NCBI GenBank assembly: GCA_900549525.1
Contig: UWSJ01000062.1
Coordinates: 1 to 10,341, forward strand
Length of the DNA stretch: 10,341 nucleotides
Reading direction: 5' to 3'
DNA from: an uncultured Coriobacteriaceae bacterium
GTDB lineage: Bacteria; Actinomycetota; Coriobacteriia; Coriobacteriales; Atopobiaceae
Translations under genes and position numbers: made by a program
Notes under the pieces: generated by a model
Databases searched by the model: none
What the model was told of the DNA's origin: nothing
Seen by the model: only the letters and a program-made list of their open reading frames with translations
In this document: positions 1 to 5,399 of the stretch, one piece after another
Position numbering within the stretch: position 1 is the stretch's first letter
How the letters are laid out: every line of letters starts with the position of its first letter

Positions 1-68
1 ACCTCATGGTGGTGCTCTGCGGCGAGTCCGAGGCGCAGCCCGTGGTCAACACCGGCTCGCTGTACTAG
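1..68 (+). CDS. C-terminal end of a gene, probably SPFH/band-7 (stomatin-like) protein
   Basis: Only the last 21 codons are in the window, read from base 3 to a TAG at 66-68; the peptide ends AQPVVNTGSLY. The fragment is too short to carry a domain. The SPFH suggestion rests on context and recall: the next gene is the kind of ribbon-helix-helix protein that, in actinobacteria, commonly sits directly downstream of an SPFH-domain gene, and the ending resembles tails I associate with those proteins. That is inference and has not been searched. The reading frame is open throughout and is followed by a hairpin, so the existence of a gene end here is firmer than its identity. Confidence 0.5.
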   Translation, partial: LMVVLCGESEAQPVVNTGSLY

Positions 69-83
69 GCAGGGTGAATCGAC

Positions 84-120
84 CGGCACCGACCCCGTCA
101 TGCGACGCAGGCCGGTGCCG
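84..120 (+). terminator. Hairpin after the first partial gene
   Basis: An 8-bp perfect inverted repeat, CGGCACCG at 84-91 and CGGTGCCG at 113-120, lies 15 bases after the TAG. A short GTC/GAC pair inside could extend the structure. Only three T residues follow (CATTT), so this would be a weak intrinsic terminator. It may allow partial read-through into the next gene, which lacks an obvious promoter of its own. Confidence 0.4.
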
Positions 121-143
121 CCACATTTAAGATCGGCGGCGTC

Positions 144-326
144 ATGGCACGCAAGCAATACCCCCTTCGCATAGATCCCGAAATCTGGGCCGCCATCCAG
201 CGGTGGGCCGATGACGAGATGCGCAGCGCCAACGGCCAAATCGAGTGGATGCTACGCGAGTCGCTCAAGCGCGCGGGAAGGCTGCCGGAGAAGGACGCGC
301 GAAATAGCCCCGCTAAGAATGAGTAG
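144..326 (+). CDS. Ribbon-helix-helix (Arc/HicB-antitoxin-like) DNA-binding protein
   Basis: A 60-residue protein. Residues 4-10 (KQYPLRI) form the expected N-terminal beta strand, followed by DPEIWAAIQRWADDEMRS (helix A) and the turn and helix B starting SANGQIEWMLRESL. This is the Arc/CopG/HicB-antitoxin fold: it dimerises and inserts the paired strands into the DNA major groove. The length is right for a stand-alone member. No toxin gene is adjacent, so a toxin-antitoxin role is not supported. The upstream neighbour is probably an SPFH gene, the usual company of this subfamily in actinobacteria, and their joint role is unknown. The ATG is preceded only by a weak GGCGG sequence, consistent with low expression or coupling to the upstream transcript. 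A strong terminator follows the stop codon. Confidence 0.85.
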   Translation: MARKQYPLRIDPEIWAAIQRWADDEMRSANGQIEWMLRESLKRAGRLPEKDARNSPAKNE

Positions 327-330
327 AAAC

Positions 331-378
331 AAAGCGGCCCGGTTACCCCTTCCTGAACAGGGCACCGGACTGCTTTTT
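331..378 (+). terminator. Rho-independent terminator of the ribbon-helix-helix gene
   Basis: AAAGCGGCCCGGT (331-343) pairs with ACCGGACTGCTTT (364-376) with one mismatch and one G-U pair, and an inner CCCT/AGGG stem (347-350 with 359-362) closes the loop. The right arm runs into five T residues (374-378). It starts four bases after the TAG stop. Confidence 0.8.
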
Positions 379-556
379 GGGATGTAACTAACTGTTCCCC
401 GTGGCCAAAAAGTAAAAGTTCATTGACACTCCCCGACGTGCCCCATTTTTGAGTCTCAGTTTCGGCTCAACCTCGGGCGCAAGGACCGGACCATCTGCGG
501 ATGCGGCCGTAGCGTTGACTTTCTAACAATGGCATTCGCCCGACAGCGGCGTCCCC
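379..556. other. Non-coding, comparatively AT-rich spacer
   Basis: This spacer lies between the terminator at 331-378 and the 3' end of the HAD gene. It has lower GC than its surroundings and no open frame of note. Its first part (about 380-470) contains GTGGCCAAAAAGTAAAAG and a TTGACA hexamer at 423-428, but no matching -10 box about 17 bases downstream. I see no gene, and no clear terminator for the converging minus-strand gene. Confidence 0.4.
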
Positions 557-1162
557 CTACCCCGCCTGCCGAATAGCCTGCTCGAGCGCCGTCGCGTCCC
601 CAGTGAAGTGAAACGCCTCCATGCCCGCCACGCGGGCACCTTCGCAGTTGTCGGCGTTGTCGTCAACGAACAGGCACTCCGAAGGCGCGAGCCCGTAGCG
701 CTCGCACAGCAGCTCGTAGATGGCGGGGTCGGGCTTCATGAGACGCTCGTCGGAGGACACGACGACCCCTTCGAGAACGGGCCGCACCGGTGCGTTGCCC
801 AGCTGCTCCTCGATGCGCTTCGAGGCGTTCGAGAGCACGAACAGATGATATCCCTCCTCGTGGAGCCTGAGCGCGAGCTCGTTCACGGATTCGATGGGCT
901 GCGAGAACCTAATCCACCCCTCCATGCACGCGTACAGGTTGGCATGGAGCCGCTCCGGCAGCTTGGCGCGGGCGACACGCAGCATCGTCTCCTCACTGAT
1001 GGTTCCCGAGTCGAGCAGGGCCCACTCGATACGACCAAACAGCGCATAGAAGAGCAGATCCGCATCCTCCGGAGTGTCCGTGAACGCCTTCGAGAATGCA
1101 CGGCCGTCGAAGGTCATGAGCACGTTTCCCATGTCGAGAACGATGTTCTTTATCTTTCCCAC
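557..1162 (-). CDS. HAD-family hydrolase (YihX-like phosphatase)
   Basis: A haloacid-dehalogenase-type hydrolase of 201 residues with all four motifs. Motif I is VLDMGNVL (nucleophile D10), motif II is VLSN (S111), motif III is the lysine of MKPDPAIY (K143), and motif IV is the acidic pair of LFVDDNADN (167-168). Members dephosphorylate small metabolites. The DxG form of motif I, instead of DxD, is the one found in the YihX glucose-1-phosphate phosphatase group, so a sugar-phosphate substrate is plausible but unproven. I place the start at GTG 1162: a GGAGG box at 1172-1168 stands five bases before it, whereas the GTG at 1168 overlaps that box. The gene lies about 40 bases after the dihydrouridine synthase on the same strand, probably in one operon. 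Confidence 0.85.
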   Translation of the reverse strand: MGKIKNIVLDMGNVLMTFDGRAFSKAFTDTPEDADLLFYALFGRIEWALLDSGTISEETMLRVARAKLPERLHANLYACMEGWIRFSQPIESVNELALRLHEEGYHLFVLSNASKRIEEQLGNAPVRPVLEGVVVSSDERLMKPDPAIYELLCERYGLAPSECLFVDDNADNCEGARVAGMEAFHFTGDATALEQAIRQAG

Positions 1163-1202
1163 ACGCACCTCCGACCTGTCGCCCCATTACGCACGCACAA
1201 GC

Positions 1203-2156
1203 TTACGCTATGAACCATGGCTGGTCTGCGAGCCGCCCGGCGCGGAAGACGTCCTCCGCCGCCAAACGGTATTCGTCCGCACGGCGAGCCTTCCGCACGG
1301 CCCGGCGAACCGCCTGCGGCTCCTCGAAGACGCAACTGGCGTACGTCCACCACTCCTTCATGCGCCACACCGCGTTACCGCCGATCTCCGCCTCGTAGGC
1401 GAAGAACAGCTCGTCGTGGAAACGATGCAGCTCGTCTTGGGTAAGCGGCGCCCCTCCCGACAGCACGCGACCGAGTGCCGGGTTGGCCACGATACCGCGC
1501 CCGAGCATCACGTGGCGCGTCTCCGGATAGGACGCAACCAGAGCCTCGAAGTCGCCCGGCGAGAAGACGTCGCCGTTATACGCCACGGGAAACGACGCCC
1601 GCGCGAGCGTCTCCCCGTACGGCTCCCAGCGCGGGCGGCCCTTGTAGAAGTCCGCACGCACGCGCGGGTGCACGACGATCTCGGCCAGCGGGTACGTGCA
1701 GTACACCTCGAGAACCTTCTCGTACTCGGCATCATCCTCAACGCCAAGCCTCGTCTTGGCCGAGACGGGCAGCGGCGAGCGCGCGCAGACCTCGCCGAGA
1801 AACGCGTCGAGCGCCTCCGGGGCGCGCAGGAACCCCGAGCCCTTGCCCTTGTTGAAAACCGTCCCCGATGGGCACCCCAGGTTGAGGTTGACCTCCTTGT
1901 AGCCCATCTCGGCAAGCAGGCCCGCCGCCCACACGAACTCGTCAGCATCCTTCGTGAGCAGCTGCGGAATGACGTTGAGTCCGCGGTTTCGCTCCGGATC
2001 GAGCTCCTTCATGGGCTTGGGGCCAAACGCCGAACCCACGCGCGGCGGCGCCACGAACGGCGTGTAATAGCGGTCAAGCGCGCCAAAGCACGCCGCATGG
2101 ACGCGCCGGAACGTGCTGCCGGTAATCCCCTCCATGGGGGCAAGCGAGAAGATCAT
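1203..2156 (-). CDS. dus: tRNA-dihydrouridine synthase (Dus family)
   Basis: A flavoenzyme that reduces specific uridines of tRNA to dihydrouridine using NADPH and FMN. The 317-residue protein shows the FMN-binding TIM-barrel signatures in order: APMEGIT at 6-12, the catalytic-cysteine motif NLGCPSGTV (C95), AKTRLG (K134, R136), VVHPR (H163), YNGD (N194, D196) and LGRG (219-221). A helical C-terminal tRNA-binding domain follows, with many basic residues. Length and motif spacing are normal, so it should be active. Which tRNA position it modifies cannot be told from sequence alone. The ATG at 2156 has a weak AAGG box. The HAD phosphatase follows closely on the same strand. Confidence 0.95.
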   Translation of the reverse strand: MIFSLAPMEGITGSTFRRVHAACFGALDRYYTPFVAPPRVGSAFGPKPMKELDPERNRGLNVIPQLLTKDADEFVWAAGLLAEMGYKEVNLNLGCPSGTVFNKGKGSGFLRAPEALDAFLGEVCARSPLPVSAKTRLGVEDDAEYEKVLEVYCTYPLAEIVVHPRVRADFYKGRPRWEPYGETLARASFPVAYNGDVFSPGDFEALVASYPETRHVMLGRGIVANPALGRVLSGGAPLTQDELHRFHDELFFAYEAEIGGNAVWRMKEWWTYASCVFEEPQAVRRAVRKARRADEYRLAAEDVFRAGRLADQPWFIA

Positions 2157-2195
2157 CCGAAGCCTTACTAGATACCCTCAGCTCGAACCAAAAGG

Positions 2196-2213
2196 CCCAA
2201 ACCATCGTTTGGG
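2196..2213 (-). terminator. Hairpin upstream of dus
   Basis: CCCAAAC (2196-2202) and GTTTGGG (2207-2213) form a 7-bp stem with a 4-base loop. On the minus strand it is followed by CCTTTTGG, a short T run. It could be a weak terminator for the genes upstream on that strand, or structure in the dus leader. The T run is short and offset, so I am unsure. Confidence 0.35.
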
Positions 2214-2238
2214 GGCACGGCCGTTTTCCGTTATGAGC

Positions 2239-2349
2239 TTAACAATAGAAGTGGATGTCTGACGTATGGACGTGGACGTGTACCGGCTCTCCCAGCTCGT
2301 TTGACCAGAAGTAAACACGATAGGATCCTATGGTGAACAGGCTAGGCAA
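2239..2349 (-). pseudogene. Truncated DUF4160-family gene remnant
   Basis: An overlooked frame of 36 codons from TTG 2349 to TAA 2241-2239. It begins LPSLFTIGSYRVYFW and continues SNELGEPVHVHV, a recognisable DUF4160 N-terminus with its aromatic strand followed by the conserved ExxHxHV motif. Family members normally continue for about 50 or more further residues, including an AKxWL-type strand and a C-terminal helix; here only HTSDIHFYC follows. I read this as a decayed or internally deleted copy. The frame starts inside the last codons of the neighbouring 90-residue gene, so the two overlap as in a translationally coupled pair. DUF4160 genes often travel as small two-gene modules with a second short protein, and the 90-residue gene is the likely partner. 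The family's function is unknown. Confidence 0.55.
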
Positions 2350-2614
2350 CCTTCAGCCCACCTGTCGCAGCGAACCTATAGATGAGATGTGCATTATCCC
2401 TGAGAAAACGCTCGAAACGCTTCTTTTCCGCCTCCGAGAAATGCCCCTCCCAATCGATCCAGATGTATGAGGGAAGCTCGCAGCGGGCCGAGTCGAACCC
2501 ATCTTCGGTAGGGCGCTCGAAATGCACGAGCACCTTCTTAACCCCGTCCTCATTGAAGAGCTCGGAATGCACGACTTCCGTCCCGTCACCAAACGTAAGG
2601 TAGGGGTACAGCAT
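2342..2614 (-). CDS. Small protein of unknown function, partner of a DUF4160 remnant
   Basis: A 90-residue soluble protein, acidic in the first half, with a run of predicted beta strands (YLTFGDGTEVVHSEL, VKKVLVHFERP, ARCELPSYIWI) followed by an amphipathic helix (SEAEKKRFERFLRDNAHLIYRFA). I recognise no named domain. A strong GGGAGG box stands 8 bases before the ATG, and a GATAAT -10-like box lies at 2648-2643, so the gene looks expressed. Its stop overlaps the start of the DUF4160 remnant. The all-beta plus helix layout and the pairing recall the DUF4160/DUF2442-type small modules, but I cannot assign it to DUF2442. The lower local GC suggests acquisition by transfer. Confidence 0.7.
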   Translation of the reverse strand: MLYPYLTFGDGTEVVHSELFNEDGVKKVLVHFERPTEDGFDSARCELPSYIWIDWEGHFSEAEKKRFERFLRDNAHLIYRFAATGGLKVA

Positions 2615-2982
2615 GCTTTTCCTCCCTCAACCCGAGCCTATTATTATCGCTTTGCAACAGTGTAGACCAGACCATCCCTCAGTCGAAGCGAACGCTGCAA
2701 GGTTCGATATGACTCGCTAAGCCCTCAGAACTACGATTCCGTAGTCCAGATCGCCTCCCAAACGTATGATTACCAGTCAGGATGTCACTGCGCCAAAACG
2801 GCGGTAAAAGAGCTATGGCGCCCCGTGTACCACCCCTAGGTGGTATGCGAGGCACTTTTTCGTGCGAGAACGGGCCGCCCGCCATGGGTTGGCGCGTAGA
2901 CGCCGCCGCGTCGTCTCAGAAGGGGGCCACAAAGAGCGTCGTTCAAGATTCCCCTGGGCCCATAAGGCGGGAGCATCCACCC
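2615..2982. other. 368-base non-coding region with two hairpins
   Basis: This lies between the 3' end of the GIY-YIG/AlkD gene and the start of the 90-residue gene. Bases 2730-2745 form ACTACG-ATTC-CGTAGT, a 6-bp hairpin, and 2828-2845 form a stronger one (listed separately). The open frames here have no ribosome binding site, no recognisable domain and biased composition, so I regard them as chance. No tRNA or riboswitch is recognisable. Confidence 0.5.
2824..2860 (+). terminator. TACCACC/GGTGGTA hairpin followed by T5 (terminator-like or operator)
   Basis: TACCACC (2828-2834) pairs perfectly with GGTGGTA (2839-2845) around a CCTA loop, and G-U and G-C pairs extend the stem to 2824-2849. 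A TTTTT run ends at 2860, ten bases beyond the stem, which is further than usual. No plus-strand gene lies upstream to be terminated. On the minus strand it lies 120 bases after the GIY-YIG/AlkD stop without a T tract. The symmetric core could equally be a protein-binding site. Confidence 0.35.
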
Positions 2983-4059
2983 CTACCGGCAGCTGCGCAA
3001 ATGCTCCTTCAGCTCCGCCGGGACGCGACGGCTCTCGACAGCCTTCTGGATGGCCTTGCGGCGTGTCCATTCGTCGAGAAGCGCATCCGCCCCACGCCGT
3101 TCTAGGTATGGGAGCGCAGCTCCTGGCTGGCGCACCACCGCTTCGGCAAAGTACCAAGCGCGCATTATGTTGAGGTAGTAGGCGTCGCTCTGCGCTGGGG
3201 GCACCTCGCCACGCACCGACGAGCCGCCCCCAGTGCCCACCAGCAGCCGCGCTCCCGCCACGTCATCGAGAAAGCACGAGTCGAACCGCTCTGCCAAAAA
3301 CTGCGCCATCAGCACCCGAATGGCGAGGCGCATAATGTAGCAATGCCCCGATTCAAGCCAGTGCTCAACGTGCACGAGCGTTTCGTCCGGACGCTTCTCG
3401 AGCACATGCACGGGCAGCTGGTCACACGTAGCCCAGTTGTCGACGTGCGGCAGGAACGCCTCAATGCGAGCAAGCGCCGCATCGTAGTCTCGTATGAGCC
3501 CGATGGCGAAGGCGTGCACCTGCATCTCCTCGAAGAGCTGGTGCGGAAGCCCCTCCAGAAACCCCGACGCATCACCCCGCCGCATAAGCTCGCGAGCAAT
3601 ACGCCGCAGCTCAGGCGTACGGACGCCCACAATACGACAAGGGTCGACGCCCGGAATCAGCGAGGCAATAAACGCCCGGTATCCAGCATCGACACACCCG
3701 GCAAGCGACCTGCACACAAACTCGCTCGCCGTGTCATCGCCAAACCCCGGCAGCTCACGGCGCAGCACATCCTCGAAGGGCTCATGCTCCGCGAGCGCCA
3801 GCAACCGGCCCTTCTCGGTGCGAGCAAGCCGCTTAAAGTATGCCTCCGCGCTCATCGCGCGCCGCTTGGAGTAGAACCGCGCCTGTGCCAACAGCCGCAC
3901 GGGCTCGTGCGCCCTGGTGTAGCGCGCACCCCTCCCCGCCCGATGCGCCGCCAGCCGCGCCTCGACGTCCGTCGCATAGCCCGTATACAGACTTCCGTCC
4001 CCGCACTCGAGCACATACACATACTGTTTGAGCGGATCGTGTAATCCAGTCCCGTTCAT
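2983..4059 (-). CDS. Fusion of GIY-YIG nuclease domain and AlkD-like DNA alkylation repair domain
   Basis: Two domains in 358 residues. Residues 12-90 are a UPF0213/YhbQ-type GIY-YIG domain: YVYVL (12-16), LYTGYATD (24-31) and the conserved arginine R35. The catalytic-glutamate segment AMSAEAYFKRL follows (E72, K76), with all key positions intact. Residues about 110-358 resemble the all-helical HEAT-like AlkD/DNA-alkylation-repair family, which excises alkylated bases. The DNWATCD motif (W209, D213) keeps the W-xxx-D spacing of the AlkD active site, and helices rich in Arg/Lys follow. A base-excision domain joined to a nicking domain would couple base removal with strand cleavage; that is inference. 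The ATG at 4059 has a GAGG box 5 bases upstream. The gene is last in an operon behind an XRE regulator, 36 bases away. Confidence 0.85.
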   Translation of the reverse strand: MNGTGLHDPLKQYVYVLECGDGSLYTGYATDVEARLAAHRAGRGARYTRAHEPVRLLAQARFYSKRRAMSAEAYFKRLARTEKGRLLALAEHEPFEDVLRRELPGFGDDTASEFVCRSLAGCVDAGYRAFIASLIPGVDPCRIVGVRTPELRRIARELMRRGDASGFLEGLPHQLFEEMQVHAFAIGLIRDYDAALARIEAFLPHVDNWATCDQLPVHVLEKRPDETLVHVEHWLESGHCYIMRLAIRVLMAQFLAERFDSCFLDDVAGARLLVGTGGGSSVRGEVPPAQSDAYYLNIMRAWYFAEAVVRQPGAALPYLERRGADALLDEWTRRKAIQKAVESRRVPAELKEHLRSCR

Positions 4060-4095
4060 CGCATCCTCGTCGAACGAAAGAAAATCGAGCGCCGC

Positions 4096-4305
4096 CTATG
4101 CAAAGTAGAACAGGTCTTCGAACTTCATGTCGAGCGCAACGCACAACACGAGCGCAAGCTTTGCCGTAGGGCAGAACTGACCCGTCTCGATGGAGCTGAT
4201 CGTGTTGCGCGACACGCCTACCATCTCGGCGAGCTGTGCCTGCGAGAGCCCGTGAGCCCGGCGGACCTCGGGGAGATGGTTGTGGAGCACAAGCTTCTCG
4301 TCCAC
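4096..4305 (-). CDS. Small XRE-family transcriptional regulator (CylR2-like)
   Basis: A 69-residue protein that is nearly all helix-turn-helix: SQAQLAEMVGVSRNTISSIETG (residues 21-42) is a textbook Cro/C1-type motif, and PTAKLALVLCVALDMKFEDLF closes the five-helix bundle. Length and layout match CylR2-type regulators, which bind as dimers to an inverted repeat and repress their own operon. The start is GTG 4305, three bases after the upstream gene's stop, so the two genes are translationally coupled. The paired upstream gene encodes a small membrane protein, the same arrangement as CylR1/CylR2. A likely target is the double CAAGT-NN-ACTTG dyad in the operon promoter at 4648-4698. Confidence 0.9.
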   Translation of the reverse strand: MDEKLVLHNHLPEVRRAHGLSQAQLAEMVGVSRNTISSIETGQFCPTAKLALVLCVALDMKFEDLFYFA

Positions 4306-4308
4306 GGG

Positions 4309-4623
4309 CTACGCCCTCGGGAAATAGAGGGCCAGGTTCATCACAACGAGCATCCAAGAGAGAACCGCCGACACAACGAGCGCGCGGCCCCTCAGCTTGA
4401 GCGCCATGTACGTCTGTCGTCCGGCAATCGAGGCAAACGTAAGGGCGAACAGGTCATGGCACTCCCAGCCCAAGGTGAGCGCGCGATACCCCACAAGCAG
4501 GGTAAGCACGGCGGCCATTGCAAAGCCGCCCCAGCGCTCTCCCCTGCGCAGGACGTCGCGCTCGTATTCTCCCTGCCCCCCGTTGTCAAGCCTGTTCCTG
4601 AAGAGGATCTCCTTCTTGTCCAT
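4309..4623 (-). CDS. Small membrane protein (DUF6442/CylR1-like partner of the XRE regulator)
   Basis: A 104-residue protein with a charged N-terminus (MDKKEILFRNRLDNGGQGEYERDV segment, residues 1-30) and three hydrophobic stretches at about 31-50, 56-76 and 81-101. It therefore most likely spans the membrane three times with the charged head in the cytoplasm. The head followed by TM helices resembles DUF6442-type proteins that sit next to small XRE regulators in Firmicutes and actinobacteria. A role as membrane sensor or anchor modulating the regulator is inferred from the CylR1/CylR2 precedent. A GAGG box lies 4 bases before the ATG. It is the first gene of the operon, about 40 bases from the predicted transcription start. 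Confidence 0.75.
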   Translation of the reverse strand: MDKKEILFRNRLDNGGQGEYERDVLRRGERWGGFAMAAVLTLLVGYRALTLGWECHDLFALTFASIAGRQTYMALKLRGRALVVSAVLSWMLVVMNLALYFPRA

Positions 4624-4646
4624 GATGCCTCACATGCCCTGACGAG

Positions 4647-4699
4647 ATGACAAGTACACTTGGCGCCATTATGCTATGGGTGCCAAGTGTACTTGTCAA
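4647..4699. promoter_or_regulatory. Overlapping divergent promoters inside a double operator
   Basis: Plus promoter (rlmH): -35 ATGACA 4647-4652, 17-base spacer, -10 TATGCT 4670-4675. Minus promoter (membrane protein/XRE operon): -35 TTGACA 4699-4694, 17-base spacer, -10 TAGCAT 4676-4671. Both -10 boxes occupy the same bases, so only one polymerase can bind at a time. The flanks form a 17-bp perfect inverted repeat (4648-4664 with 4682-4698). Each arm contains a dyad CAAGT-NN-ACTTG (4651-4662 and 4684-4695), with centres 33 bp apart, about three helical turns. Each dyad touches one -35 box and the other promoter's start site. The layout is visible directly; binding by the XRE protein is inference. 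Confidence 0.75.
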
Positions 4700-4741
4700 T
4701 GCTAGGGACACGACCGACAGCCATACGAGAGGGACGAACTC

Positions 4742-5221
4742 ATGAAGATCACCGTCATAGCCGTGGGCAAGCTCAAGGAACGGTTCTGGAAGGATGCTTG
4801 CGAGGAGTACCTCAAGCGCCTGCAGCCGTACGCAAAGACGGCCGTGCGCGAGATCGCTGACATCGACCCGGCCAAGGCCGGAGGCGTGGAGACAGCGCGC
4901 AACAAGGAGGGTGCGGCTATCTGCGGCGCGCTCGACGCCCTTGCCAGCTCCACGCACGTGGTGCTGCTCGACATCGGCGGGCGCGAGCGCTCGAGCGAGG
5001 AGCTGTCACGGCGGCTCGACGCGCTCGCACTCGGCGGCACGAGCAACTTCGCCTTCGTGATCGGCGGGTCGGACGGCGTGAGCGAGGCGGTGCGCACCCG
5101 CGCAAACGAGACGCTCTCGTTTGGCCCCATCACCCTGCCTCACAACCTCGCGCGCGTCGTGCTCCTTGAGCAGCTCTATCGCGCGCAGAAGATCTCGCGC
5201 GGCGAGCCGTACCACAAGTGA
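4742..5221 (+). CDS. rlmH: 23S rRNA (pseudouridine-1915-N3)-methyltransferase RlmH
   Basis: RlmH uses S-adenosylmethionine to methylate N3 of pseudouridine 1915 in helix 69 of 23S rRNA, on assembled 70S ribosomes. The 159-residue length is normal. The knotted SPOUT fold signatures are present: MKITVIAVGKLKE at the N-terminus, FVIGGSDG (105-112) in the SAM-binding knot, and LPHNLARVVLLEQLYRAQK with the near-invariant tail ISRGEPYHK. A GAGGG box lies 8 bases before the ATG. The promoter is the plus-strand one at 4647-4675, which overlaps that of the divergent XRE operon. This housekeeping gene may therefore be sensitive to that regulator. Confidence 0.97.
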   Translation: MKITVIAVGKLKERFWKDACEEYLKRLQPYAKTAVREIADIDPAKAGGVETARNKEGAAICGALDALASSTHVVLLDIGGRERSSEELSRRLDALALGGTSNFAFVIGGSDGVSEAVRTRANETLSFGPITLPHNLARVVLLEQLYRAQKISRGEPYHK

Positions 5222-5224
5222 GGA

Positions 5225-5256
5225 GACGGGGCCCGGTACTGGTACGGGGCCCCGTC
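5225..5256 (+). terminator. Strong GC hairpin just after rlmH
   Basis: GACGGGGCCC (5225-5234) pairs perfectly with GGGCCCCGTC (5247-5256), and an inner GTAC/GTAC pair makes the loop very tight. It starts four bases after the TGA stop. There is no T tract (ACACAAGAAAACG follows), so it may stabilise the 3' end or act with help from a factor rather than be a classic intrinsic terminator. Confidence 0.55.
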
Positions 5257-5268
5257 ACACAAGAAAAC

Positions 5269-5362
5269 GCATGCCCATGCCACTCGCCCGCGGGCATGCC
5301 CCCGTTCACACGAGAGAAGGCCGGACGCCTCGCAGAAGAGACGTCCGGCCAACGGCGGGCAT
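5269..5362 (-). terminator. Nested hairpins between the convergent rlmH and metE-like genes
   Basis: The core is GGCCGGACG (5319-5327) with CGTCCGGCC (5342-5350), a 9-bp stem. On the minus strand it is followed by TTCTCTCG, so it probably ends the metE-like transcript 50 bases after its stop. Outer arms ATGCCCCCGTT (5296-5306) and AACGGCGGGCAT (5351-5362) can pair with one bulge. A competing stem GCATGCCC (5269-5276) with GGGCATGC (5292-5299) shares bases with the outer arm, so the two cannot form together. Confidence 0.5.
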
Positions 5363-5399
5363 ATGTCCTGAAGGGCAACTCGTCTTGCGGGGGGCGACC

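Noticed and set aside
1074..2171. A 365-codon open frame on the plus strand opposite dus and part of the HAD gene
   Set aside because: Arg/His-rich, without a domain or ribosome binding site, and fully opposite a gene with all Dus motifs. It is a high-GC shadow.
2679..3173. Several 70-110-codon frames on both strands between the 90-residue gene and the GIY-YIG/AlkD gene
   Set aside because: No ribosome binding sites, no domain resemblance, and they partly overlap the real gene's 3' end.
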